DNA of 64,000 nt from Fremontodendron californicum (lineage: Eukaryota; Streptophyta; Magnoliopsida; Malvales; Malvaceae), in the NCBI GenBank assembly GCA_030761205.1, contig JAULJL010000025.1:5585501-5649500 (forward strand), in the 5' to 3' direction. Positions 10,304-22,906 of this stretch are shown here, one piece after another (position 1 is the stretch's first letter; every line of letters starts with the position of its first letter). The translations under genes and the position numbers were made by a program. The notes beneath the pieces were generated by a model. It was not told where the DNA came from and searched no databases. It saw nothing but the letters and a program-made list of their open reading frames with translations.

Positions 10304-11797
10304 ATGGGTAGCCTTGAATCTAACTTGCCAGAGACTTGCCATTTCAATCCCTTAGACCCTGAAGAATTCAGAAAACAAGCCCATTTCATGGTAGATTTCA
10401 TTGCTGATTACTACCAAAAAATCGAAAGCTACCCAGTTCTAAGTCAGGTGCAACCAGGCTATCTCCGCACCACGCTCCCTGAAAACGCACCCTATCTCCC
10501 CGAACCTTTCGAAACAATCCTAAAAGACGTGGAAAACCAGATAATCCCTGGCATGACCCATTGGCTAAGCCCTAACTTCTTTGCATTTTTTCCTTCCACT
10601 GTTAGCACTGCTGCTTTTCTTGGAGAAATGCTTTGCACTGGCTTTAACTCCGTAGGGTTCAACTGGCTAGCTTCTCCAGCCTCGACCGAGCTGGAAATGA
10701 CCGTCATGGACTGGCTAGCTAACATGCTGAAGTTACCAAAGTCATTCACGTTTCAAGGCACTGGTGGTGGCATAATCCAAAACACCACCAGCGAAGCTAT
10801 ACTCGTTACTCTCATTGCAGCCAGGGACAAAGCTCTCGATGTTCTCGGCTCCGACAACACGCACAAGCTTGTCGTCTACGCATCTGACCAAACTCATTCT
10901 ACATTTGCCAAAGCCTGTAAGTTAGCCGGTATTGCTCCTCGAAACATAAGGTCAATTCCGACAACTCTCGACACTGGTTTCTCTCTATCTCCCCTTCACC
11001 TCCGAAGGCTTGTGGAAGCTGATGTGGCAGCCGGGTTGGTCCCACTATATCTTTGTGTAACTGTGGGGACAACTTCCACCACAGCCGTTGACCCAGTAGG
11101 ACCACTTGCTGACGTGGCGAACGAACATGGCATATGGGTGCACGTGGATGCTGCCTACGCGGGTAGTGCATGTATATGCCCGGAGTTCAGGCATCACCTT
11201 GATGGGATAGAGCGAGTTGACTCACTGAGTTTGAGTCCCCACAAGTGGCTATTGAGTTTCTTGGATTGTTGCTGCCTGTGGGTTCAAAAGCCTAGGTTGC
11301 TAGTGAAAGCACTAAGTACAAACCCGGAGTACTTGAGAAACAAACAAAGCGAATCGGATTCGGTTGTGGATTTTAAAGATTGGCAAGTTGGTACAGGTCG
11401 AAGATTCAAATCGTTACGTTTATGGCTCATTTTCCGAAGCTACGGTATTGTGAACCTACAACGTCACATCCGGTCAGACGTTGGCATGGCCAAAATGTTC
11501 GAGGAGTTCGTAAAATCCGACCCAAGGTTCGAAATGGTGGTGCCGAGAGAGTTCGGGCTGGTGTGTTTTCGGTTAAAACCGGATAAGCATATCGGGTCGG
11601 ATTATACCGAGATGTTGAACCGGAAGCTATTGGAGTGGGTGAACTCAACAGGGCGGGTTTATATGACCCATACAAAAGTCGGTGGGGTATACATACTGAG
11701 GTTTGCGGTGGGGGCCACACTGACAGAGGAACGCCACGTGGTTGCCGCGTGGAAGTTGATCATGGAAGGGGCTGATGCATTGCTCAAGGGTGCCTGA
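10304..11797 (+). CDS. TDC: Aromatic L-amino acid decarboxylase, tryptophan-decarboxylase type
   Basis: A 497-residue, uninterrupted, intronless frame of normal family length: a PLP-dependent group II decarboxylase that would convert an aromatic amino acid to its amine in the cytosol. Visible active-site features are the PLP-stacking His198 (QTHS), Asp282 in HVDAAYAGSA, and the Schiff-base Lys314 in SPHKW. The catalytic loop has Tyr343 (NPEYLRN). In plant homologues Tyr here goes with decarboxylation, and Phe with aldehyde synthases. Gly365 (GTGRRF) sits where Gly favours indolic substrates (tryptophan) and Ser favours phenolic ones (tyrosine). The C-terminal half (SDVGMAKMFEEFVKSDPRFE, NSTGRVYMTHTKVGG) looks like TDCs of alkaloid plants. 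The product would be tryptamine, a precursor of indole alkaloids and serotonin. The start is chosen because MGSLESN is the family-like N-terminus. Substrate preference is inferred. Confidence 0.93.
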   Translation: MGSLESNLPETCHFNPLDPEEFRKQAHFMVDFIADYYQKIESYPVLSQVQPGYLRTTLPENAPYLPEPFETILKDVENQIIPGMTHWLSPNFFAFFPSTVSTAAFLGEMLCTGFNSVGFNWLASPASTELEMTVMDWLANMLKLPKSFTFQGTGGGIIQNTTSEAILVTLIAARDKALDVLGSDNTHKLVVYASDQTHSTFAKACKLAGIAPRNIRSIPTTLDTGFSLSPLHLRRLVEADVAAGLVPLYLCVTVGTTSTTAVDPVGPLADVANEHGIWVHVDAAYAGSACICPEFRHHLDGIERVDSLSLSPHKWLLSFLDCCCLWVQKPRLLVKALSTNPEYLRNKQSESDSVVDFKDWQVGTGRRFKSLRLWLIFRSYGIVNLQRHIRSDVGMAKMFEEFVKSDPRFEMVVPREFGLVCFRLKPDKHIGSDYTEMLNRKLLEWVNSTGRVYMTHTKVGGVYILRFAVGATLTEERHVVAAWKLIMEGADALLKGA

Positions 11798-11867
11798 TTA
11801 GTACACTCCCACCGTGTGCTCGTTGCGTGCTTCGTCTTTGGGAGATTGAAAAGAATTTCATGATTTG

Positions 11868-11928
11868 AAATAAATAATAAATAAATAAATAATAAATCAA
11901 GTGTGTTCTATTTCTATTTTAATAAAGT
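11868..11928 (+). terminator. Likely polyadenylation region of the decarboxylase
   Basis: Clustered AATAAA-type signals (aataataaataaataaataa, then ttttaataaagttg) begin about 70 nt after the stop codon, as expected for a plant 3' end. Confidence 0.5.
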
Positions 11929-13437
11929 TGATTTATGATTTGGACGAAAACCAATTGGTGTTAGCGGTTGGATCTATATGATTATAATCGTGTGTAATAT
12001 ATTATATATTTATATAAATTTTAATATATTAATAATTGATATTATATAAATTTTGATATATTTATATATTCATATTTTTTTTATATTATATTATATTTTA
12101 CATTATTTTTTAATTATTTTTTTATAATATATTATATTTTACATTATTTTTTAAATATTTTTTTATAATATATTGGTATCGACATTCAAAATGACAGATT
12201 TTACTTGGGAGCATTTGTACCGTATCTCCTTTATTGCACTTGCACTATCACGGTCATCCCTTTCAGCATGAGGCCTTGAAAATAAAAATATAAAATAATA
12301 TTCTTATCTTTTGTATTACTATTTATTTATTTATTGGTAATGTTATTGGTCATTGTGAGTGCCTTTTTTAAGTAATGTTTGGTATCATTTTAAGAATGTT
12401 AAGATGATTTAATTATCATGATAATAAGATTATAGATTATCTGACCATTAAATAATTTTAGATTATTGTATTTGATGTAATATTATAAATTATTGTATTT
12501 GGTAGTGTATAAGAAAAAACATTATCGAATATAAAACACCAATATTAACTTTATTATTTATAATAGTAAGATTTTAAAAGAAAGCAACAAGTTTAGTTTT
12601 ATTGAATGAAAAATTTATAAAATAATAATTCATTGTTTTATAAAAAATTATAAGGAATAAGTATGAATCAAGTTTGATGACTATAATTAAAAGTTATTAA
12701 CATGTTCTTATTTAAGGGTCACATAAGTTATTTTGTATAAAATGATTAAAAAATAGAAATTTGTTTGTAAAAACTAAAAATTGGAGAGAAATTACATATT
12801 TTGATTTTTAGGAGACTGGGCTTAATATATATATATATATATAGATATATATAAAAGAATGTGTGTAAAATTTTTTTATCAACAAAAATGAACATAATTG
12901 TAGTTAATATTTTTGAATTATCAATTTAATTAAAATTATTAATTAATAATAGGAATTACTTGTAAATGTAAAAAAGTCAATAACTATACTGATTTACTTT
13001 AATAGAGAAGAATTAACTTCTAACATATATAATAGTAATTCATGCAAAATAAAGAGTAAATTAACTTTCTTCATTTATATCCAACAATAAAAAAAAAAAT
13101 GATATTTTGTATTCTTAACTATTAACTAAATATATAAACTCAATTGAAATTTCGAAATGTAGTAAAGCTTAAAGTCCCTTTTTATGTATACATACATAAG
13201 TGATATAGATGTAAATATAGTCATTAATGAAAATTAACTTTTTAATGTAAGTAACCTCAAGCGGCAACATAAATTTGAGGGAGAGAGTGGATTTGTTTTA
13301 TAATTGTTATATAATACTATAAAATTTTCAATTATTTATATTTCAAATTTATACTTTAAAAATATTTTAATTTATATTTAATTAGAAGTGTTAATTCATG
13401 TAGTTGTGTCCTAATTGTAAGATTTTGCCATGGATAC

Positions 13438-13561
13438 GACACATTTATCAAAAAGATCATATGATAATGACATATTAATCAAAGATCATATGATAATGAC
13501 ATATTTATCAAAGATCATATGATAATGACATATTTCTTAAGAAGATCATATGATAATGACA
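13438..13561 (+). repeat. Minisatellite, four units
   Basis: The core agatcatatgataatgaca is repeated four times with spacings of about 31-36 bp and small differences between units. The core contains the palindrome atcatatgat. Confidence 0.9.
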
Positions 13562-13834
13562 CGATTTGTTTTGATTAAATAAGAATGTTAAAATTAAGTA
13601 TTACCCGGTACGTTATAGTTTAGCCATTTAAAGCTTAAACAAGATTAATTAATTGCTAAATTTTAATATTTTTTTACTTTAGAAACACAACAAATGAATT
13701 TAAATGGATTAAAACGTGTTGAGTAATACGGTTTAACTTACCTAAACTAATAATTAAATGTATCAATTTAGAAAAAAAAAAAACTCATAATTAAACACAT
13801 TTTTAGGTCAATATGATACAAATATAGCTCTCAA

Positions 13835-14885
13835 ATTGACCCGAAATCGAAACAATCAATTCGTTCGAATCCAAATTTGAGTGAATTCTATTTGATTAAA
13901 AAATTCAATAATTCAAATCCAGCCAATCTGAACTCAAAAACGATCTAAATTGGAATTGATCCGAACCCAAAAATAATCTAAACTCAAAATGATCCGAACC
14001 CAAAATGATCCAAACTCGAATGACTCGAAAAACAAATCCAAAATCATTCGAATTTAATTTAAATTAAATATAATTTTATTTTTTAAAATAGTAATTTTGT
14101 TAAAATAATAAATATAATACAAAATAAGCCCACTAATATTTAAAACTTTTAAGTTATCTTTTATTTTATTTTTTATATTTTTGTAAACATTTGGTGTTAT
14201 CTTTTTTAATGATGAGTATCATCTTATTTATTTATGAGTAAAAAAGATTAAAAAAAAAATTCTACTATTATAATTAAATTCAATTTATACAATTATACAC
14301 CATAAATAAAAGTTTTTTTTTTATTTTTTATAATTATGACAAATATTAATAAGTGTCTAGTGTGACATTGGTTAAGGTAATATTTATCAAAAGAAAAGTG
14401 TAATTACTGATTTTTTTTTTGAATTTAGTAAAAGCAATGTATTAAATATAAAAAATTTCTAAAATAATAATTAAATAATCTTTAATAGGTTCCTATAAGC
14501 ACCATTAACTGGATCCTATAATTATATATCATAAATAAAATATTTTATGATATAAGAAATCAAAATTGAAGATATGCTACAAGTTGATAAAAATGTAACT
14601 TTAAATAAATTAATTACAGTTAATAAATTTTGACTTTATCTAAACAATTCATTCAAGATTTAATTTGGTTTGACTTTAAAAGTCAATGACTTGAACCCGA
14701 GAATGATACAAACCTAAATAGCCCGTGTATCAAACCCGAATGTCTCGAATCCAAAATAATCTACATCTAAGATAACCCGAATCGAAATGACTCAAATCTA
14801 AAATTATTCTAACGCGAAATTATCCAAATCTAAAATGATCAAAACCGAAAATAACTTAAATTTCGTTCAACCCGAATGATCCAAT
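13835..14885. mobile_element. Degenerate element with CCGAA/GATCC-rich flanks
   Basis: Two clusters of short units such as gatccgaacccaaaatgatc (about 13835-14050 and 14690-14885) flank an AT-rich core. The arrangement resembles non-autonomous hAT elements with subterminal repeats. Ends and target duplications could not be fixed. Confidence 0.35.
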
Positions 14886-15186
14886 GTAACATTTGAGATA
14901 TTATATTTCCAGCTTTGTATATTTCAAAGCAAAAAATTATGGTGCACAACTATCAACTTTATTATTTTATTTTTTGTGTTACATGTTTTCTATTTTATTT
15001 TTTTGTTTTAGATAATAATGCTTTTTTTATGTCATAAAATCATAATTTGATATCTTTTTTATCATTTTTTGTAACATTTGAGATATTATATTTCCAGCTT
15101 TGTATATTTCAAAGCAAAAAATTATGGTGCACAACTATCAACTTTATTATTTTATTTTTTGTGTTACATGTTTTCTATTTTATTTT
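14885..15186 (+). repeat. 117-bp direct duplication
   Basis: Positions 14885-15001 and 15070-15186 are identical by eye (tgtaacatttgagatattat...), 185 bp apart. No gene is affected. Confidence 0.9.
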
Positions 15187-16122
15187 CCTCTTGATTATTT
15201 AGATTAATTATCTATTGCAGGTGTCAATCTGATATGTTATATGTCTGTTAGGCTCTTAATTTATAATTTTTATTTTTGTACGTACAACTCCTTTTGTATT
15301 ATAACTTGCACATCTTATAATATATATTTTTCATATAATCAATATATTGAACATGATAAGATTGTCTGGGTGGAGCTTTTATTTTAATCAATAAAACCTT
15401 TTTTTCTTTTTTTTATTGGTTGTATTTAAAGTGATTTTAAGATTGTAATGAAATTTTACTTCGATGGAGTAGATAAAGAAAATAAAGAACATGAATTTTA
15501 TTTTTCAATTCTTTTTTTGCCTTTCGTATCGTATAAAGTTTATTTTAGTATAGTTCTTTTCAAACTTTACTTTTCAATTATATATTTTCTTTTTAGCTGG
15601 ACACTTGACTAGATATTAATTGGGTTATTTAGTTATCACAATAAATATATGATGTCAATATCAAAACCATTGCTTGAAATTTCATTGCTCAGTTCACCAT
15701 TCCAATATTACAATTTACATGTATTATATACATATGTTAATAAGTTGCTATGAATCTTTAAGGCTCCAAAGTTTTTTAATCTTTATATAAATCTTATTTT
15801 CTTTTTTTCTTTCTCAGTTGTGGTGACAATTTAGGATTGAAAATCAAAGAATACTTGAAAGTAAAAAAAGTTTAGATAAAAATATTTTTGAACAAGACAA
15901 AAGATCAAAATTAAATCTGAAGCCATAAAGTATTTAAAAAAAGGTTTAAGATAAAGAAGAAGATTTTAAGAGTAAAGAATACCATTTGAAACTTAATTAT
16001 TTGAGTTTAAGAACATAAATTAATTATCATATCTTTCCTTAATTGCTCGACTTTCTTTTTATTTTGGAAAAAGTTTTATTTTTTTAAGAAAAAAATGAAA
16101 AAGGAAACAGAAGGATTAAGAG

Positions 16123-16936
16123 TAGAGGTGGCAAAATGAACCCGAACCCGAAAACCCGCACAGGAAAACCCGAACCCGTCCAAACCCGATTTGACCAAAA
16201 AGTCAAAAACCCGAACCCGAAAAAACCCGAACCCGAATGGGCCCGAACCCGAATGGGCCCGAACCCGAATGGACCCGAACCCGAATGAGCCCGAACCCGA
16301 ATGAGCCCGAACCCGAATGAACCCAAACCCGAGACCGGCCCGAACCCGAACCCGAATTTAATACTAAAAATAAAAATAATCAAATTGCAATTAATTAATT
16401 TTTTTTTTACAAAGCAATAACTTTAATTATTAATTTTATTCTAATTTTTTAAAATAATTTAATTAAAATTTAATATATATATATATATATGATGATGAAA
16501 TAATAATTTTATCAAAAAGTAAATTATATTTTGTACTTATAAGTTATAACTTTAACGTCAGATGAATTTACAATCTAAATATTTTAAATTCTTGAAAATT
16601 TTAAAGATGTGAAAAAAATTTTGACACTAATTAAATTATTCTTTAAGGGTAAAAAAATTTGACAATAATTCAATTATTTTGGCCTTTTGGGTTATACTTA
16701 TACGGTTAGGTTAGAGTGGGTTTAATTGGATTATGGCTTTCATGGGATTTTATTTTAGCGGGTGGGTTTAATGGGGTTTTGGGTTTTATGGCCTTTTGGT
16801 TTTGGGTATATTTATTATATATTAATAAATAATCATATTAATTATATATTTATTACGTATAATTTAAATATAAATTATATTTTTTTAGTACTACTTTATA
16901 ATTTATACTTTATACTGATGAAAAAATATAAGTACT

Positions 16937-16970
<34 letters not shown>

Positions 16971-17670
16971 TGACTATAAGCATAAAATTTTTGCATTTTA
17001 TAAGTATATAAACGAATAGATGAAGACCAGAATTTATTTTTAAAAGTTTTTTATTTTATAGTGAATATAAATTATAATGTATTTATATTTTGAAATTCGA
17101 GTTCATCAAATAAATTATTTTAAATATCAATATGATTAAAATATAATATATCATATTTTTTATAATAAATTATTTCAAAATTTGATTTTATATAACAAAT
17201 TAATTTCTTATTCTTTTGGTGCTAACAAATATTAATTTTAAAAAATAAATATAATTAAAATATCATATAATAGCAAAAGTATAAAAATAATAATAAATTA
17301 ATAATTTGTTTTTAGATATAAATATTTAAATTACGTAAAAATGATTACATCTAATATAAAATAAAATGATGTAAAACATACCTGAATCCAGACAGAACCC
17401 GAACCCAGACCGAACCCGAACCCGAACCCGAATGGGCCCGAACCCGAATGGGCCCGAACCCGAATGAGCCCGAACCCGAATGGGCCCGAACCCGAATGAG
17501 CCCGAACCCGAATGAGCCCGAACCCGAATGGACCTGAACCCGAATGAGCTCGAACCCGGATGGACCCGAACCCGAATGAGCCCGAGCCCGAATGAGCCCG
17601 AACCCGAATAAACCCGAACCCGAATGAACCCGACCCGAACCCGCCCGAACCCGCCCAATTGCCACCTCTA
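16123..17670. mobile_element. hAT-like element with CCCGAA-repeat ends
   Basis: The 1548-bp element has inverted ends TAGAGGTGGCAA... and ...TTGCCACCTCTA and a perfect 8-bp target duplication ATTAAGAG (16115-16122 and 17671-17678). Just inside each end is an array of CCCGAACCCGAATGRRCCCG units (about 16138-16355 and 17395-17655). The arrays run in the same direction although the tips are inverted. The interior is AT-rich with a long AT dinucleotide run (about 16938-16968). No transposase is visible. The element interrupts or abuts the left end of the Gypsy remnant. Confidence 0.9.
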
Positions 17671-17704
17671 ATTAAGAGCCATCCATCTTAGTTGCTTGCT
17701 GGTC

Positions 17705-18634
17705 AATGACCGTAGAAATGCTATCCATTCTCTTTTGGATTTGGGTTCTGGCCATTTGCTTTCGCAGAATTCTCTAATAGGGGCTCTACTCCTCAAGTAA
17801 GGTTTCGAGAAAGCACTATCTTCATACACGAAGTGACTTTTGAGCCATATATGCAGTAATGGCGCGCATTCGACAAAACAGTCCTCCCTTTTTTTGGCGA
17901 CAAAAGTTTAATGACCTTATGATTTCAGCAAGGATCGCCGGTGAGGGATTACTATGGTTCTCAACTTGCTCGAAGACATTTATCACTGCCATCTCAATAT
18001 GCCCCAAAATCTTACGAAAAATTACCATCCCATAAATAGCCAAAGCAAAAGTGGTCATCCCTTTCTCATCATCGAGGTCCCCTCAATAAACTTTCGAAAA
18101 AAATCCTAAGGGATGCAGATATGTTCCCCTTTCTGTTTCAGATCTGGATATCTTGCTTCTATCCTGATAAGCTTGTCCAACTTCTTACGAAAATCCAATT
18201 TTTGCTTTCTAATATACACCTTATCTAGGAAACGGAGCTCTAACCCAATAAGAATCGAGTAAAATTTCTATGGTTGGTGTCAAATCTTCATTGTTAAAAG
18301 CAAAGCTTCTATAGGAAAGGTCCCAAAACTGAATGGCCGCTCTGATTATTGACTTCTCAATTACCACCGGGATGAGCGAAGCAATCTGGCCATACTTTTT
18401 AGAAAATTTCCTTTTTCTTTCCCCATTCATTCGATCCCAAATATCAGCCAACTCGGCCAAATTGTTCTATGTAAGTTTCAAATTTACCCTTTCAAGTAGA
18501 CTCGAGACATGATCTTCTATCAGACAATCCCCCTCTTTTTGCTGCACATTTCTTGCCCATTCTTGCACATCAACAGGTGACTCATACATGACGCTTACGG
18601 ACGAGGAACAAATCTGACACTCAGTGAGCTCCAT
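17705..18634 (-). pseudogene. Gypsy gag N-terminal remnant (broken)
   Basis: The start is the minus-strand ATG at 18634 (MELTECQ...). The reading stops at an in-frame TAG (18467-18469), resumes in a segment with ADIWDRM...ASLIPVVIEKSII...QFWD at 18460-18221, and reappears after frame breaks at 18058-17822 (MVIFRKILGHIEMAVINVFEQ). This N-terminal region resembles the plant retroelement DUF7745-type domain. It matches 44792-45697 of the other element, which carries a TAG at the same codon. Confidence 0.75.
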
Positions 18635-18699
18635 GAGAAATCTACTTGCCGAAAGATAATTTGAGACCAATACCTCGTCGTGGAATGCTTAATGATGCC

Positions 18700-19711
18700 A
18701 ATGCGAATTACGCACATCAATATAAAAAGAAAATCTATCAGTACATTTACATATAAGAGAATTTGACACTCAAATAAACGAATAGAAGAATTTGGCTTTA
18801 TTTAATCACACAAAAATAAAAATTTTCTTTGAAAATTGGTTCAAGAGAGAGAAAAGAAACTTTTTCTTTTTAAAAAGAAAAATTCGCCCTTACCTACAAA
18901 AGACCTAGTTCAGGTGTTCGTTCAGCCTAAGAATCGCGAAACCAACCAGTGCGGGTATTCGGGACTTTTTCGTCATTACCCGTTTCATGGTTCAAAATTT
19001 GAACAAAAGTAGTAAAAGGTAAGAAACGTTCCTTCATGTGTAATTTCAGGTGACTTTCTAGATATCGGGCAGGAATGGCTCTACTTAGGGTGGGTTTCTT
19101 ATACCATTCTAGCATGAGTTTCGAATTCAGAATCTAAAGGTCCCCAAATTGTTTTTCACTGTCGCTCGTGAAGGCTAGCAAGGCACCACGATCCTCACCT
19201 ATTATAGGCTTTCAATGAAAGGGTTCAATTCGAGCAGATTTTTTTCGCTAGCACATGCGAAGATTATTATCTCACGAGAGCGTAGGTACTTTATTCTCTA
19301 AGAGCGTTTCGCTATCTCATGCGGAGGTTATTACCTCACGAAAGCGTAGGTACTTTACTATTTCCTAAAGGGATATAGCCCGGGTATAGAGCTTATGTAT
19401 GAAATACACGTGTTCGTGTGTGAGAAGGAACAAACAAATCTTTGACTATTTGTTTACGACCCTTTATTCTAAACATCCCATAATCATGAGCATAAATAAT
19501 ACAATAGTAAAGAGAGAACATAATTTTAATAATCATAAATAAGTGACATGCATCTAGACACGAATGCAAAGTGGAATCAAATAAAACGTTAAAATCCAAA
19601 GTGAAGAACATTATAATTAAATATCCATTGAATCCATTAAATCAAGATTTTAAGATAACACATGATTAATTTATGGCTCGACTCTCAAAATCCCCAATGG
19701 AGTCGCCAAGC
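18700..19711 (-). other. Gypsy leader and primer-binding site
   Basis: Noncoding leader between LTR and gag. On the minus strand the primer site TGGCGACTCCATTGGGGA (19708 down to 19691) starts three bases inside the LTR edge. It is consistent with the tRNA-Arg-type site described for Tat/Ogre-like elements. The leader contains two related blocks of about 60 bp (gcgtaggtactt at each end, 19250-19370). Confidence 0.6.
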
Positions 19712-22523
19712 TGTCATAACGGCTTTTCGATCGCTAAACGATTTTTCAAAAACAAAATGGAGTCTCCACCAATATTTTTTGACTAGGTGTGATTGGCCAC
19801 CTATTAAAATCTATATTTTAAAAAGTAAGAATTTTAAAATTAATTGAAACCCTTTTAAAAAGACAATTTTAAAATCTGCGATTTAAAATCAAAGAAAAAT
19901 CATGTCGGGTTCGGGAGTACTGTTACACATGGGGAAGGTATTAGCACCCCCACGACGCCCGTTAATAAAAATGGTACCAATTAATTTTGTGTTATCCTAA
20001 ACCTCGATTTAATGGACTCAACAATGATATTTAAAATTAATTCTCTTTTTATTTCTTTTCCAAAACATGTTTATTAATTTTTAAAAAAGAATTGTCATTA
20101 TTTTTTGAAAATAAAAGTGAACACAAATCTTTTATCGAGAATATTCATTAAGTATTTTCAATACTTTTGGTAGTATTTAACGAGACCTCTCACCTCGAGA
20201 TATCTTAGAAATCATTACTATGACATCCTTCGAATTCCATCGTCGGTAATTTGCATTCATTTTTTATTTAAATGCATATAACTCAAATATGATGCACATG
20301 GTTAAGCATATAACAAATGTGATTGAATACATAATTGTACGATTAAACATATGAAACATATCATTTCTAAACACAAGCATGGCAAAATATCAAGCACGTA
20401 CATGTTCATTTTTTATTTATTTATTTATTTATCATTTTTATCACTTCCATTTTTGAAATGAAAGCGAATTTTTTGTATTGAGAATACTGCCAAATAGTCC
20501 CACTACTTGTGGTGATATTTAACGAAATTCTCTCACCTCGGGATATCTTAGGAATCATTACTATGACATCCTTCGAATTCCATCGTCGGTAATTCACATT
20601 CACCCTTTCTTATTTTATGCACCAAAATACCATTTTTATATATATTTTTTAAAAGATTGATAATGCATTCAGATAAAGAATAAAAATAAAATAAGGTAAG
20701 GTAAGGAGATAATAAAAAATAGTAATAATAAAACTATTATAACAAGGGTGGCCAAAAAAAAAAAAAATAACATTATAAACTAACATGAAAATTAAATAAA
20801 AACAAAATAACATTGATGATAGCAAAGATTTTTTTTTTCATCCTTACAAAGTCACCAAAATATTTCTAGGAGTGATTAAAAATAAAGTTTTTTTTTTTGT
20901 ATTTTTTTTTTTATGTTCCCATGAAATTTAATGATATTATTTTTCAAGAAATTATATTATAGGTACATGAAAATTTATAAATGAATATTTATATAATGAA
21001 AGGATCAAGAAATGAAAAATTATACCTAACTAGGATCAATTAGAGAGGCCAATGCAAGAGGTCCAGCAAGCAAATTTGAAAGCCCAAAACCAAGCCTTGC
21101 TATTGAAGGGTCGGGTTGGCTCCAACGGGTCGCGGGTCATGTCGGTGGTTCACTTTCCTCTTTTTTTTTTTTTTTTTTTTTCTTTTCTTGCCCTGAACCG
21201 GGTTACATACGGGTTGGACTGCCCACGGGTCTAGAAGCGGGTCTAGACGCGGGTTATCTTGACCCGCCCTTTTTTTTTTCTTTCTCAAAACGGCGTCTTT
21301 TTGGACGCTTTTAAAAACCCCAAATCCTTTTTATTTTTATTTTTTCCTTTCACTTTTCTCTCGCTCTTCCAAACCCTTTCCCTTTTCTCTACCCTATTCA
21401 ACAGTCTTCATCGGAAAACACAAAAAAACCCAGATTCAATGAAAAATCTAGAATTCGGTTGGTAGCCACCGTATCGTCGCCGTCTCTTCTAGTGGCCGGA
21501 CTCATTTTTCAACCAAATTTCACCCACTTATCAATTCCAACCCTATTTTTCCTCGATTCTGACCTCCGTTTCTCAAAAAAATGCCCCGAACCTCACAAAT
21601 CTAAGCCTAAAGACCGAGAGCCTTGCCTTCCCGATCTCCTCCGACAGCCTTTGGATCGGGTCCCAACTCCCACCATGGCTTCCTCTCACCCTTTACTTGG
21701 CTTTTCATTTTTTTTTATAGTTTTTTTGGTTATTGGTTGCTGGTGACCGTTTTTGCTGTGTGTGTGTTTTTTTGGGTCTAGGGTAGGTTTTGGGGTGGTG
21801 TCTTTGTGGAACTGGTATTAGTTTTTCTTGATTTTTTTTTTTTCGAAATCCACTTCAGAATCCTAAAAAGGGCCCCTTTGTGTCTGTATTGCTGCTCTTT
21901 TATAGAGCTTGAGTAGCCAAAATCCTAGAAAATCCCAAAATTTCTGAGATTTTGGGTGTTGCTTCAAGGGATGTGTTGTGTTAGTGTGTGTAGTGTGTAG
22001 TGTAGAGGGGGATAGATTAGGGTGGCTAGCTGGTGGTGGCGTGGGGAAGGGGTTATCTAAGGTGGTGATATGGGGGCAATAATGGCTAGTGCCAGGGGGA
22101 GGCTACCTGTTGCCTGGGCCAGCTAGGCAAGCAAACCCGATTAGCCTGCTTTTTTTTTTTTTTTTTTTTTTTTTTCTTTGGGCCTCAAAACCCAATAATC
22201 TATGAACTGGTCCAATTCTTCAACAGAAAAGAAAAGAAAAATAATAAAAATAAATAAATAGGTAAATAAAAACTAATCCTAAATTGACTCTAAAATCTTT
22301 CTGACTAAATTCCTGTACTGGAATCGTATTACGACATTTAGAGATGAAAAACAATGAAGATGAAAAACGATCAGGTTCAATCAATTCGAATTGAATTTAA
22401 CATGTCGAGGATAATTCAGATAATTTGAACTGACTTAATTGAACGAGTGACTATAACAAGAATCGGGGTTCATTTAACATCCAAATCTCACGCTCGAACT
22501 ATTCTCAACTCGGGATTGCTACA
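19712..22523 (-). repeat. 5' LTR of the truncated Gypsy element
   Basis: Begins TGTCATAACGG and ends ...GGGATTGCTACA on the plus strand. It contains the same paired internal block (tcacctcgagatatctta... at about 20190 and 20530) as the other LTRs in the window. The GC-rich promoter-side half is at 21030-22150. The right boundary rests on the CA end and on similarity to the solo LTR end, so it is approximate. Confidence 0.65.
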
Positions 22524-22641
22524 ATAATGATTGTGAATTTCTCTAAACATCATCGAAGAAATATTCCTCAAGAAAAGAAAAGTAGATTGTTCATAAAAAA
22601 AAAGCATTATTAAATGTGTTTCACGTAATTATACTTATAAG

Positions 22642-22906
22642 TAGACCTGTTCATGGGCCGGGCTTGGGCAAGATAATTTTGATCCGGACCGGGCAGCCCG
22701 GCCCGGAACAGTGTTTTTGTATTATAATAATATTATTTTATTTAATTTTAATTATAAAAATATAAAAAAATAAAAAATAATTTTTTAATATGATGAACAG
22801 TGAATTCGGGCCTTCCGGGCCGGCCCGACCCAGGGCTGAACCTGGGCAAAGAATTTGAGAAAAAATCGGGCCACGGCCGACCCGGCCCGGCTCATGAGTA
22901 CCTCTA
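22642..22906. mobile_element. hAT-like MITE (TAGACCTGTTCA...CCTCTA family)
   Basis: A 265-bp element from TAGACCTGTTCATGGGCC to GGCTCATGAGTACCTCTA. It is flanked by a perfect 8-bp duplication CTTATAAG (22634-22641, 22907-22914). Tips are rich in GGGCCGG, the core is AT-rich, and there is no coding capacity. Confidence 0.92.

Larger units (their letters stand above)
11929..16114. other. AT-rich intergenic DNA with several repeats
   Basis: No supportable gene in about 4.2 kb. It holds a four-unit minisatellite (13438-13561), a degenerate transposon-like segment (13835-14885), a 117-bp direct duplication (14885-15186) and an AT dinucleotide run near 12823. Confidence 0.65.
17679..22523 (-). mobile_element. 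Truncated Gypsy element (5' LTR plus gag part)
   Basis: Read on the minus strand this is a 5' LTR (22523 to 19712), a primer-binding site, an untranslated leader and the first part of gag, stopping near 17690-17710. The internal part is clearly related to 44780-46781 of the large Gypsy element. The 3' half and 3' LTR are missing, so no target duplication can be checked. Confidence 0.8.

Noticed and set aside
10899..11171. Minus-strand and +frame-shifted open frames inside the decarboxylase gene
   Set aside because: They are shadows of a well-conserved coding region and have no family resemblance.
17326..17665. Overlapping minus-strand frames of Gly/Ser/Arg/Phe repeats of 104-110 codons
   Set aside because: They are translations of the CCCGAACCCGAATG subterminal array of a hAT-like element. 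Two frames are open at once, as expected for a simple repeat.
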